This document shows positions 36,960-51,660 of a stretch of 64,000 nucleotides of DNA, piece by piece. Position 1 is the stretch's first letter. Each line of letters starts with the position of its first letter. A program made the position numbers and the translations under genes. Under the pieces are notes generated by a model. That model was given only the letters and a program-made list of their open reading frames with translations, was not told where the DNA came from and ran no database searches. Source of the DNA: Falsirhodobacter flavus (GTDB taxonomy: Bacteria > Pseudomonadota > Alphaproteobacteria > Rhodobacterales > Rhodobacteraceae); contig JARWBI010000001.1 in assembly GCA_029846755.1 (NCBI GenBank), positions 558,001-622,000 on the forward strand. The letters run 5' to 3'.

Positions 36960-38735
36960 ATGGCGGGCGAAATGGTGGCGGCGGCACATGAGGCCGGCGC
37001 GCATGGCGGGCCGGATTTCGTTTCGGTGGTGGTTCTGCTTGCGGCAGCGGTCGTCGCGGTGCCGCTGTTCCGCAGGCTCGGCCTCGGATCGGTTCTGGGC
37101 TATCTTGCCGCCGGCCTCGCAATAGGGCCGTTCGGGCTGGGGTTCTTCGGCGACGCGCAATCGATCATCCACGTCGCCGAACTTGGCGTCGTGCTGTTTC
37201 TTTTCATCATCGGGCTGGAGATGCAGCCCGCGCGCCTGTGGTCGATGCGCGGCGAGATCTTCGGCCTTGGGCTTTTGCAGCTGGTGCTGGCGATCGCCGT
37301 GCTGGTCTGGGTGGGGCTGTCGCTCGGTTATCCAGTGGTGCCCAGCTTCGTGGCGGGGACCGGATTCGTGCTGACCTCGACCGCCATCGTCATGCAGATG
37401 CTGACCGAGCGGAACGCAATGGCGCTGCCGAAAGGGCGACGCATCATCGCGATCCTGCTGTTGGAGGATCTGGCCATCGTGCCGCTTCTGGCGCTCGTGG
37501 CCTTCCTTGCGCCGGGCGGGGCCGAGGCGACGCTGATGGACCGCGTGCAGGGCGTGGGCATCGGCCTTGCCGCCATCGCGGCGCTGGTGATCGCGGGGCG
37601 CTATCTTCTCGATCCACTGTTCCGGCTTCTGGCGCGCAGCGGCGCGCGCGAGGTGATGACGGCGGCGGCGTTGCTGGTCGTACTGGGGGCTGCGGTTCTG
37701 ATGCAGGCGGGTGGGCTGTCCATGGCCATGGGGGCCTTCCTGGCGGGGGTGCTGCTGTCCGAAAGCAGCTTCCGCCATCAACTGGAAGCAGATATCGAGC
37801 CGTTCCGCGGGCTGCTTCTCGGCCTGTTCTTCCTTGGCGTCGGCATGGCGCTGGACCTTGATACCATCGCCGCGAACTGGACGGTGATCGCGTTGAGCGT
37901 TCCGGCCTATATCCTGCTGAAGATGGGCGTGATCTATGGCGTTGCGCGGGTTCTGCGCGCATCCAGGGCCGAGGCGGTGGAGCGCGCGGTGCTGATGGCG
38001 CAGGGGGGCGAGTTCGCCTTCGTGCTCTATGCAACCGCCACTCAGTTCGGGATCCTGACGCCGGAATGGAATGCGAACCTGACGGCGATTATCATCTGCT
38101 CGATGGTGCTGACGCCGCTGATGGTCATCGCGCATGACCGCCTGATGCCGAAACGCGCAGTGTCGATGGACGGTGTTGAGGAAGCGAAGGACCTGTCGGC
38201 CAGCGTGCTTCTGATCGGCTTCGGCCGGATGGGGCAGATCATCAGCCAGCCGCTGCTGGCGCGCGGTCACAGCCTGTCGATGATCGACACCGATGCGCAA
38301 TCGATCCGCGACGCCGCCGATTTCGGTTTCAAGGTCTGGTATGGCGACGGATCACGGCTCGATATTCTCCATTCCGCCGGGGCTGCGACGTCCAGCCTCA
38401 TCATCGCCGCGCCAAACGATGCCGCCGCCGTCACCAAGATCGTGGAGCTTTGCAAGCACGAGTTTCCGATGGTTCCGGTTCTTGCACGCGCCTTCGACCG
38501 CGAACATGCGCTGGAACTGGTCAAGGCCGGGGCGGACTTCCAGATGCGCGAGACGCTGGAGAGCGCCTTCGCCATGGGGCGCGAGGCCTTGCTGATGCTG
38601 GGCGACGATCCGGACCTCGTCGAGGATGTCATGGCATCTTTCCGCGACCGGGACATGGAGCGGTTCGAGATGGAATGCGCCGGCGGACTTTTCGCCGGGC
38701 GCGATCTGCTGCTGGGCAATCGAGAACCGCGATAG
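36960..38735 (+). CDS. Kef-type cation:proton antiporter (CPA2) with TrkA-N domain
   Basis: 591 residues. Residues 20-395 form the CPA2 membrane domain (VLGYLAAGLAIGPFGLGF, ELGVVLFLFIIGLEM, ILLLEDLAIVPLL). About 410-525 form the cytosolic RCK/TrkA-N domain (LLIGFGRMGQIISQ). KefB/KefC-like, probably a K+/H+ antiporter, gated by nucleotide or glutathione adducts in the studied cases. AGGAG precedes the ATG. Confidence 0.92.
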   Translation: MAGEMVAAAHEAGAHGGPDFVSVVVLLAAAVVAVPLFRRLGLGSVLGYLAAGLAIGPFGLGFFGDAQSIIHVAELGVVLFLFIIGLEMQPARLWSMRGEIFGLGLLQLVLAIAVLVWVGLSLGYPVVPSFVAGTGFVLTSTAIVMQMLTERNAMALPKGRRIIAILLLEDLAIVPLLALVAFLAPGGAEATLMDRVQGVGIGLAAIAALVIAGRYLLDPLFRLLARSGAREVMTAAALLVVLGAAVLMQAGGLSMAMGAFLAGVLLSESSFRHQLEADIEPFRGLLLGLFFLGVGMALDLDTIAANWTVIALSVPAYILLKMGVIYGVARVLRASRAEAVERAVLMAQGGEFAFVLYATATQFGILTPEWNANLTAIIICSMVLTPLMVIAHDRLMPKRAVSMDGVEEAKDLSASVLLIGFGRMGQIISQPLLARGHSLSMIDTDAQSIRDAADFGFKVWYGDGSRLDILHSAGAATSSLIIAAPNDAAAVTKIVELCKHEFPMVPVLARAFDREHALELVKAGADFQMRETLESAFAMGREALLMLGDDPDLVEDVMASFRDRDMERFEMECAGGLFAGRDLLLGNREPR

Positions 38736-38836
38736 GCCGGGCGGTTCGGCAAAATCCGAGCGAATGCAGGTCTGGACGCGGGCGCAAAGCGCACCACTTC
38801 TTCGGCATTCTTTGCAAGATATTCCCGGACCCGATC

Positions 38837-39076
38837 ATGGCCTTCCATCTGTCCTACCGCATCAACATGCTTGAAGGCTCGTTGAAGGGCGATCTGCCCA
38901 CCGTCCTTCATGACTTCACGGCGATGATCGGGCATCGACTGTGCCTCGATCCCGAATGGCGCAGCTACAGGCCACCATCGGTGATCGAACTGCGCGAAAT
39001 GATCTTGCAATCGGGCAGGGATATCGTCTTCGATCTTCGATATGCCCCGGAACCGTCAGGCTCCGTGGCGGCCTGA
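38837..39076 (+). CDS. Small hypothetical protein
   Basis: 79 residues (MAFHLSYRINMLEGSLKG...). Codon use is GC3-rich and the composition ordinary, so it is plausibly coding, but no ribosome-binding site is clear and I recognise no family. An opposite open frame covers 38916-39275 and cannot be fully excluded as the real gene. It follows the antiporter by 101 bases. Confidence 0.45.
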   Translation: MAFHLSYRINMLEGSLKGDLPTVLHDFTAMIGHRLCLDPEWRSYRPPSVIELREMILQSGRDIVFDLRYAPEPSGSVAA

Positions 39077-39438
39077 CATCTGCGGCCACGTCAGTGCGGC
39101 GGACAGCGCGAAAGTGCCCGGTAACGTTGACGATTTTGGCACGGAACTCCACCGACGTACTGTAGTATAGCGCGCCGGAGGTCGGGCAAAACAGCGACAC
39201 CTCTCGGATGCACTCTGCACCGACCTGATGGGTCAAAGCCGCCATCACGCCTGCATATACGTCACGCTCGGGCATGTTGTTCAGGTGCTAGCGATGGCCG
39301 GCTGGTCATCTGGACGACGGGGGCGAACAAAAGGCATAGCCTATGGCGCCCCCGAAGCGTGGCGAGAATTGGTGAAAGATCGCCGGCAACTCAATCGGTT
39401 TGATCGGCGTGGCGCATAAGGTTGTGAAGCCCGGTGGA
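39077..39438. other. Unassigned 360-base stretch before nrdF
   Basis: No convincing gene. Short frames on both strands (minus 38916-39275; plus 39228-39419) have no recognisable motif, and base composition is less GC-rich than the flanks. It could be a decayed gene or the 3' region of nrdF. I see no terminator, repeat or mobile-element end. Confidence 0.4.
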
Positions 39439-42655
<3,217 letters not shown>

Positions 42656-43030
42656 AACGTTTCCAATCCTTGTCTCACGCGCGCCACATCCTCGTCCGTG
42701 CCGGAAAGCTCGAACCGATAGAGGACTGGCACACCACATTTGGCCGCGATGATCTTGCCCGCATGGGCGAAGTATTCACCGAAGTTGCGATTCCCCGAAG
42801 CGATAACCCCGCACAGAAGACTTCTGTTCGCGGGGTCGTTGAGGAACCGGATCACGGGTTTGGCAACCGCGCCATTCCCGTAACCGTCTGAATAACTCGG
42901 GGTGATCAGAACGTAGGGTTCCGTCACCCGCGTCTCGCCCAGAATTCGCGTGGCGGGAAGGCCCAGCCGATCCACGAACCTTTGCGTATTGCCCGAGCCG
43001 GACGAGTAGTAGACCAGTCCGGCCACGTCT

Positions 43031-43252
43031 TCAGGCCAGCGCGCCGATCTTGTCCGGACGGAAGCCCGCCCAGTGGTCGGACCCGGCGATGACGACCGGC
43101 GCCTGACGATAGCCGAGGCCCGTCACATGCTCCATCGCCGCCGCATCTTCGGTCAGGTCGACGACGTTATAGACGATGCCCTTGCTGTCCAGCGCACGCT
43201 TGGTCGCGTCGCATTGCACGCAGGCGGGTTTGGAATAAACGGTCACGGTCAT
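43031..43252 (-). CDS. nrdH: Glutaredoxin-like NrdH
   Basis: 73 residues. CVQC redox pair at residues 11-14 and the class Ib signature [20 protein letters not shown]. Reduces NrdE with electrons from thioredoxin reductase. The start at 43252 is fixed by [11 protein letters not shown]; longer frames lack homology. First gene of nrdHIEF. Confidence 0.96.
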   Translation of the reverse strand: MTVTVYSKPACVQCDATKRALDSKGIVYNVVDLTEDAAAMEHVTGLGYRQAPVVIAGSDHWAGFRPDKIGALA

Positions 43253-43363
43253 CGCATTGGTCCCATTCGGCGTGGGCGAGAGGTCCGGAGCCGAAGGCGG
43301 CGCCGGGCCATCACCCGTTGTAACATCATCCGCAAGGCTCGCTTGTGGCAGGCATGTTCCATA

Positions 43364-43379
43364 CCGCAAGATATGGTGT
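43364..43379. promoter_or_regulatory. Possible additional NrdR-like box
   Basis: The sequence CCGCAAGATATGGTGT has the CwAnATaTnG spacing and GTGT end of NrdR boxes, with several mismatches, 112 bases upstream of nrdH. Weak on its own. Confidence 0.35.
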
Positions 43380-43405
43380 CTCATGCCCGTCCCGGAAAGG
43401 CTTGG

Positions 43406-43421
43406 CCCAATGAAAATTGGG
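43406..43421. repeat. Hairpin in the nrdHIEF leader
   Basis: CCCAAT-GAAA-ATTGGG is a perfect six-base-pair stem with a tetraloop, lying between candidate NrdR boxes. It could be a leader hairpin or an operator. Confidence 0.4.
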
Positions 43422-43439
43422 TTTGTAGCCCCTCGGGTG

Positions 43440-43486
43440 CCTCAACCTCTAGCGGGTTGTCGCGTCCTCGGGGCTATATATAGCGC
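43440..43486. promoter_or_regulatory. Candidate tandem NrdR boxes upstream of nrdHIEF
   Basis: GGGCTATATATAGCGC (43471-43486) matches the NrdR core CwAtATaTwG in every position. A degenerate partner, CCTCAACCTCTAGCGG (43440-43455), sits exactly 31 bases away, the usual three-helical-turn spacing of NrdR box pairs. Binding of NrdR-dATP would repress the operon. TATATA might also serve as the -10 region. Confidence 0.65.
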
Positions 43487-43510
43487 CCGGGGGGGCGAGT
43501 CTGTCAACGC

Positions 43511-43539
43511 CAGAAAAGCAGACCTGGGCCGATTTTCTG
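43511..43539 (-). terminator. Possible terminator after metH
   Basis: CAGAAAA (43511-43517) and TTTTCTG (43533-43539) form a seven-base-pair stem downstream of the leftward metH stop. No GC core or clean T run, so it is uncertain. Confidence 0.35.
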
Positions 43540-43548
43540 TGGGCGACA

Positions 43549-43557
43549 TGTGGATAA
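43549..43557 (-). promoter_or_regulatory. Consensus DnaA box
   Basis: TGTGGATAA is the complement of the perfect DnaA box TTATCCACA. It lies between the metH stop and the nrdHIEF promoter. DnaA regulates nrd genes in E. coli; a single box is weak evidence of the same here. Confidence 0.5.
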
Positions 43558-43562
43558 GTTTA

Positions 43563-47309
<3,747 letters not shown>

Positions 47310-47319
47310 GGGCTGGTCT

Positions 47320-47363
47320 CCTCGCGGCCGGGGCTGTTCCTTATAGCGGATACGGTCGCGAGG
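47320..47363 (-). promoter_or_regulatory. Inverted repeat covering the metH ribosome-binding site
   Basis: CCTCGCGGCCG (47320-47330) and CGGTCGCGAGG (47353-47363) pair with one mismatch across a 22-nt loop. In the mRNA the downstream arm ends in CGCGAGG, which is part of the AGGAG site before metH, so folding could limit translation. It does not match a SAM, SAH or cobalamin riboswitch that I can recognise. Confidence 0.5.
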
Positions 47364-47406
47364 GAAAGTTCATGCTTTTCATGTTGAAGATGCGACGGGC
47401 GACAAT

Positions 47407-47550
47407 TCAGCCGATCACGCCCGTTCCCAGAAGCAGCAGCAGCGTAACGGCAAGGCCCAGAATGCCGACCGAGAAGGCCAGCGGCGGTTCCTGTTCGTGG
47501 TCTTGCGACAAAAGAAGGGCAGTGCCCGGATCGTAGGGGACGAACATCAT
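47407..47550 (-). CDS. Small single-span membrane protein, 47 residues
   Basis: Opens with MMFVPYDPGTALLLS and ends with one membrane helix (about residues 25-45). It lies 3 bases after the 41-residue gene, and metH starts 97 bases downstream. Too short to assign a family. Tight coupling and ordinary codon use argue that it is real. Either of the two leading ATG codons may be used. Confidence 0.6.
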   Translation of the reverse strand: MMFVPYDPGTALLLSQDHEQEPPLAFSVGILGLAVTLLLLLGTGVIG

Positions 47551-47553
47551 GGA

Positions 47554-47679
47554 TCAATCCTCGACAATGGAATGCATGGCGGAACTGGCGGTGCCGAACG
47601 AGCCGGGCGAGACGATCACGCCCAGCAGCACGGCATAGCCGAGAAGGAAGGCCGCAAGCGGGGGAAGGGTGCTGCGCAT
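47554..47679 (-). CDS. Small single-span membrane protein, 41 residues
   Basis: MRSTLPPLAAFLLGYAVLLG begins one hydrophobic helix of about 20 residues, followed by a short polar tail. The ATG overlaps the hydrolase stop (TGATG), so translation is probably coupled. Function unknown; the two tiny proteins may form a membrane pair. A start four residues earlier is also possible. Confidence 0.58.
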   Translation of the reverse strand: MRSTLPPLAAFLLGYAVLLGVIVSPGSFGTASSAMHSIVED

Positions 47680-48260
47680 CAGAATGCCCATCCCCGGCGC
47701 TGATAAAGCGGTTCGGACGCGAGGGGCGGCGCGAAGCTGCCGCGTTCGCGCAGCGAGTCGCGCAGGGCAAGGCCGCGCTGCCATGGGCCGAAGCCGCTGT
47801 CGACGTTGATATGTCCGGCGAACCCAAGGTCGACCAGATCTGCGCCCCAGGCCTTGGCCAATTTCGACGCACGGGTGAAGGTCATCCACGGATCGTTGCG
47901 GCTGGCGACGACGGTGGCTGGAACCCGCAGCGGGCGTTCCGGGATCGGGGCAAAGCGTGCAAGGCGGTCATCATGGACCGGCTCTGCCGGGGCGACCAGC
48001 AGCACGCCGCCGACATCCAGTTGCGGCCAGCGGGCCAGAAGCCGCGTGATGGCGATTGCACCGATGCTGTGCCCGACAAGGATCGCGCCGGGGTGTTGCA
48101 GCACGGCGCCTGCGATCTCCGCCTCCCACGCCTCGGGCTGGGGTTTGGACCAATCGGCCTGATCGACCATGCGGGCCGTCGGGTCCGTGATTGCCCACCA
48201 ATGCTGCCAATGCGGCGCGGGCGAGCCGTCAAGGCCGGGAATGATGAGTGTCTTGGACAT
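47679..48260 (-). CDS. RBBP9/YdeN-family alpha/beta hydrolase
   Basis: 193 residues. Nucleophile Ser65 in LVGHSIGA, acid Asp123 (SRNDPW) and His150 (AGHINVDSGFG) complete the triad. RBBP9/YdeN are small serine hydrolases with unknown natural substrates. AGGAG lies before the ATG. Heads a leftward unit with the two small membrane proteins and metH. A palindrome CTGGTTACCAG lies just upstream (48272-48282) and might be an operator. Confidence 0.9.
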   Translation of the reverse strand: MSKTLIIPGLDGSPAPHWQHWWAITDPTARMVDQADWSKPQPEAWEAEIAGAVLQHPGAILVGHSIGAIAITRLLARWPQLDVGGVLLVAPAEPVHDDRLARFAPIPERPLRVPATVVASRNDPWMTFTRASKLAKAWGADLVDLGFAGHINVDSGFGPWQRGLALRDSLRERGSFAPPLASEPLYQRRGWAF

Positions 48261-48346
48261 GTCATTCTCCTCTGGTTACCAGAAAACCCTATCAGGTTGG
48301 TCGTGATAAAGGTTGCCAAAGATTGGCAGGAGAGGAGAATATTTTT

Positions 48347-49735
48347 CTATGCCAAGCGGCGTTCGATGCGCGGCAGGGCCAGCACGGTTGCGATCGCGAT
48401 CCAGCCGCCGAAGAAGCGGAAGCTGTCGATGCTGACGCCCAGCAGCAGCCAGCCCAGAAGGGTCATCGCCGACGCAAGATAGATGCGCCCGACCCGCGTG
48501 CTGCCAGAGGCGCGGCGCAGCGCCCGCAGAAGCAGGATCAGGATCGTCCCCAGCCAGATCGCGTAGCCGACGATGCCCGTTTCCGCCAGCAGGCGCACAT
48601 GCATCGAATAGGTCGGAGGCCAGAGATCCTCGGGGTCGATGATGAGGAACTGGCTGACCTCGTAGCTGCGCAGGTCGGCAGCGTCGATATAGCTGGGATA
48701 ATAGAAGCCGTATTGCCCCAGCCCGATTCCAAGGATCGGATGTTCGTGGAACAGCTTCATCCCCACCCGGATCGAGGCAAGCCGCGTGATGTTGGACGTG
48801 TTTTCCCGATCGGTGCCACCGCCGTCGATATTACCTTCGGTGCTGCCGTATTCGATCAGGTTGGCAACGTCGCTTCCCAGCTTCTCGCCCACGCCGGGAA
48901 TGACGAACAGCACCATCAGCGCGATGCAGCCCGCCGTCGCCATATGCACGATCAGATCCAGCCTGCGGCGCAGCATAACGAAGGCCAGCATCATCATCTG
49001 CAGCCCCACCACCAGCATCGCCGTGCGCGACGAGGCAAGCATTGTCATGACCAGCACGATCCCGAGGATCAGCGCCGTCCCGCGCATCCGGGTCGTGCCC
49101 GCGATGGCGAAGGGGAACAGGAAGGTCAGCATCACCGCCGTCCACGACACCTCGAACGCGGTGGCGCGCAGACGCTGGGTATAGAACAGGCCCGATGTCG
49201 CGTGAAAGAACCCCGCCAGCGCCTCGTGCAATTGGCTGAGGCCGGGAAGGCCATACCAATACGACATCTCAAGCACGCCGAAGCCCGCCATCACCAGCAC
49301 GGCGATGAAGGCGCCCTTGGTGATCGCACCTGCATAACCCCGGATGATCGCGTTGTAGAAGACCAGCATCACCATCAGGCCGAAGCCTACCGACATCGAC
49401 TGGGTAATGACCCGCCCCTTGCCGCTCCGTCCCTTGAAATCGGCGGTGGCGATGGTGTCTATATTGGCCCAGATCCCCGCAAGGATCGTTCCCACCAGTG
49501 CGATGGCGAAGATGGTGAAGAAGGTCGGCACCTCCACCCGGCCCGGATGCCACAGAAGGCACAGGGTCAGCAGCGGAAAGACATAGACGAAGGCATCCGA
49601 AGACAATTCCCCCGCCGGGATCATGGCGGGGATGTCGTTGAACGCGGTCATCACCACGCAAAGCGTAACGAGGAAGCCGGCAAGCGTCCGGCTTCGCAGG
49701 TCGGGCAGGGTCTGGGGGGCCGGAAGCGCGATCAT
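48347..49735 (-). CDS. O-antigen ligase/polymerase (Wzy-like) membrane protein
   Basis: 462 residues, about eleven membrane segments, with a large periplasmic loop (about 285-370) containing FHEHPILGIGLGQYGF, a mark of the Wzy_C/WaaL family. It polymerises lipid-linked repeat units in the periplasm. It starts one base after the stop of a GT2 gene, in the leftward half of the exopolysaccharide cluster. Confidence 0.9.
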   Translation of the reverse strand: MIALPAPQTLPDLRSRTLAGFLVTLCVVMTAFNDIPAMIPAGELSSDAFVYVFPLLTLCLLWHPGRVEVPTFFTIFAIALVGTILAGIWANIDTIATADFKGRSGKGRVITQSMSVGFGLMVMLVFYNAIIRGYAGAITKGAFIAVLVMAGFGVLEMSYWYGLPGLSQLHEALAGFFHATSGLFYTQRLRATAFEVSWTAVMLTFLFPFAIAGTTRMRGTALILGIVLVMTMLASSRTAMLVVGLQMMMLAFVMLRRRLDLIVHMATAGCIALMVLFVIPGVGEKLGSDVANLIEYGSTEGNIDGGGTDRENTSNITRLASIRVGMKLFHEHPILGIGLGQYGFYYPSYIDAADLRSYEVSQFLIIDPEDLWPPTYSMHVRLLAETGIVGYAIWLGTILILLLRALRRASGSTRVGRIYLASAMTLLGWLLLGVSIDSFRFFGGWIAIATVLALPRIERRLA

Positions 49736-49736
49736 G

Positions 49737-50528
49737 CTACTTCCACAGCACCGCTTTCGCGCGGATCATCCAGCCGAAGGGGATGACCATGAACAGCATC
49801 GTGCGCGCAACGCCGAGCCAAGCATGCGGATCGAAGGCCGAGAAGTTGTCCTTCTGCACCCGCAGCCGCGCGATCAGGTTGCGTTTGCGTTTCGCCTGCG
49901 TCGTGCCCTGATCGCTGACGATGTATTCGGTCAATGCCTCGGGGATGTTGGCCAGCCGCCATTTGCGGCCCATGCGGACGAACAGGTCGTAATCCTCGGC
50001 CGTTTTGTAGCGGTCGGAATAAAGGCCGATCTGGCGCAGGGCTGCCGTGCGGATCATGATCGTCGGATGCAGCAGGGCAGGGACATAACGCTGCTTGCGC
50101 ACCATCGCCGCGTGATTGGTGGGAAAGCGCAGGGTGAACAGGTATTTCCCGTCATCGTTCACGCAGCGCGCCCATGTGCCGACCATGCCGACATCGGATT
50201 GGGCATCCATCAGCGCGACCTGCCGGTCGAGCCGCCCCGGCAGTGGCACGTCGCCGCAATCCAGCCGCGCGACATAGGCATAGTCCTGCGCCAGAATGCG
50301 CTCCAGCCCGGCGTTCAGCGCATGTTCAATGCCCCGGTTCTGCGGCAGCCGCAGCAGGGTGACTCGATGGGGTCCGGCCAGCGGCGCGGCGGTGATCGCG
50401 GTTGGCGATCCGTCATCCACCACCACGATATCCAGCGGCAGCGTTTCCAGTGCCAGCATCGCCAGCGTGCGGTCGAGGCCGGGCTGATCCTTCCAGACCG
50501 GGATCAGGACGCAGATGCGGGCGGTCAT
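49737..50528 (-). CDS. Glycosyltransferase family 2
   Basis: 263 residues. GT-A start VLIPVWKDQPGLDRTLAML, DIVVVDDGSPT, and metal-binding ARLDCGDVPLPGRLDRQ; late TAEDYDLFVRMGRKW is the acceptor-side ED motif. Adds one sugar to the repeat unit on the cytoplasmic face. The ATG overlaps the Wzz-like stop by 4 bases. Confidence 0.93.
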   Translation of the reverse strand: MTARICVLIPVWKDQPGLDRTLAMLALETLPLDIVVVDDGSPTAITAAPLAGPHRVTLLRLPQNRGIEHALNAGLERILAQDYAYVARLDCGDVPLPGRLDRQVALMDAQSDVGMVGTWARCVNDDGKYLFTLRFPTNHAAMVRKQRYVPALLHPTIMIRTAALRQIGLYSDRYKTAEDYDLFVRMGRKWRLANIPEALTEYIVSDQGTTQAKRKRNLIARLRVQKDNFSAFDPHAWLGVARTMLFMVIPFGWMIRAKAVLWK

Positions 50529-51565
50529 GCGCGCACCTTGCGGCGACGCAGCCCGTCGCGGATCAATCCCAGCGACAGCGCCAGCATCCCGCCGCCCAGA
50601 ACGCCCAGCGCCAGAAGCACCGGCTTTGGGTTCATGCCCGACGGCGCCAAGGGCACGGTCGCATCGGCGAAAAGCTGGACGTTCAGTTCGGGCGTCTGCA
50701 TCTGGCTTTGCAGCTCGCTTTGGTTCAGCAGCAGACGTTCATAGACGACGGCCTGCGCGGCGGCGTCGCGTTCGGCCTCGCGCTGCGTGGCGAACAGGGC
50801 GGCGCTTTCCTCGATCGCGCGGTCCTGTGCGTCGCGGGTCATGCCGCGGGAATTCAGCGTCAGAAGCTGCACCTGTTCGCGGGCCGTCTGGGCGCGGTGT
50901 TCGGCGGCCCGAAGCTTTTCGCGCAGCACCTCCGCCTCGCCCGAGGTATTGGCCAGCATCCGCTCATAGGTCTCGCGCCGGATCTGGCTGCGATAATCGA
51001 CATAGGCGCGGGCGATGGCGTTCGACAGTTCGGTCGAAATGACCGGATCGGTCGTGGTGACCTTCACGTTCACCACATAGGATCGCCCGGAATTCTCGAC
51101 CTCCAGGCTGCGGCCGATGAAGCGGGCGATATGGGCGGGCTCGTCCGCGACGGGAGGCAGCCCTTCGGCCTCGCGCTTCACAAGGCCCGACAAGTCACGC
51201 AGCTTCGTCATCGTCTCGGGCGGCAGGGTCGCCATCGCCCGGCGGATCACGATGTTGGAGCTGATCGTCTCCACGATGGTGCCCGTGGCCGATCCGTCTT
51301 CCAGCCCGGTGATCGGCTCGCCATCCAGCTCGACGATGCCCGAACGGCGGGCGTCGGACACCAGAACCGCTTCGGCGCGGAACCGCTCCGGCATCTTGGA
51401 CGCGACCTGAAACCCGCCATAGCCGAGACCCCCGGCAAGAAGCGCGATCAGCCACCAATGGCGACCTGCGCTGGCAAGAAGATCGAGGGCGGTGAAGGGC
51501 TGTGGCGGAGGGGCAGCGACCGGCTGCGCAAAAATCTCCTCCGGTCCGCGACGCGTATGCTGCAT
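50525..51565 (-). CDS. Wzz/GumC-type polysaccharide chain-length protein
   Basis: 346 residues. Membrane helices at about 37-55 and 318-335 bracket a periplasmic coiled-coil domain (LREKLRAAEHRAQTAREQVQ). The P-rich segment before the second helix (PLAPSGMNPKPVLL) matches the Wzz motif. No tyrosine-kinase domain follows. It sets export and chain length with Wzy and Wzx. Confidence 0.9.
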   Translation of the reverse strand: MQHTRRGPEEIFAQPVAAPPPQPFTALDLLASAGRHWWLIALLAGGLGYGGFQVASKMPERFRAEAVLVSDARRSGIVELDGEPITGLEDGSATGTIVETISSNIVIRRAMATLPPETMTKLRDLSGLVKREAEGLPPVADEPAHIARFIGRSLEVENSGRSYVVNVKVTTTDPVISTELSNAIARAYVDYRSQIRRETYERMLANTSGEAEVLREKLRAAEHRAQTAREQVQLLTLNSRGMTRDAQDRAIEESAALFATQREAERDAAAQAVVYERLLLNQSELQSQMQTPELNVQLFADATVPLAPSGMNPKPVLLALGVLGGGMLALSLGLIRDGLRRRKVRA

Positions 51566-51660
51566 GTCGAAATCCGTTTACTTGGCAAAACCGACGCCAT
51601 GCGGCGCGGGGAACTGGTTACGGGCGCGAATATGGCAGATTTCTGCGCCGCCGCAAAGCG

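Noticed and set aside
39077-39438. Insertion-sequence remnant
   Set aside because: No transposase motif, terminal inverted repeats or target duplications could be found.
47310-47406. SAM, SAH or cobalamin riboswitch before metH
   Set aside because: Searched by eye for their conserved cores. Only an inverted repeat is present, and no B12-box-like sequence.
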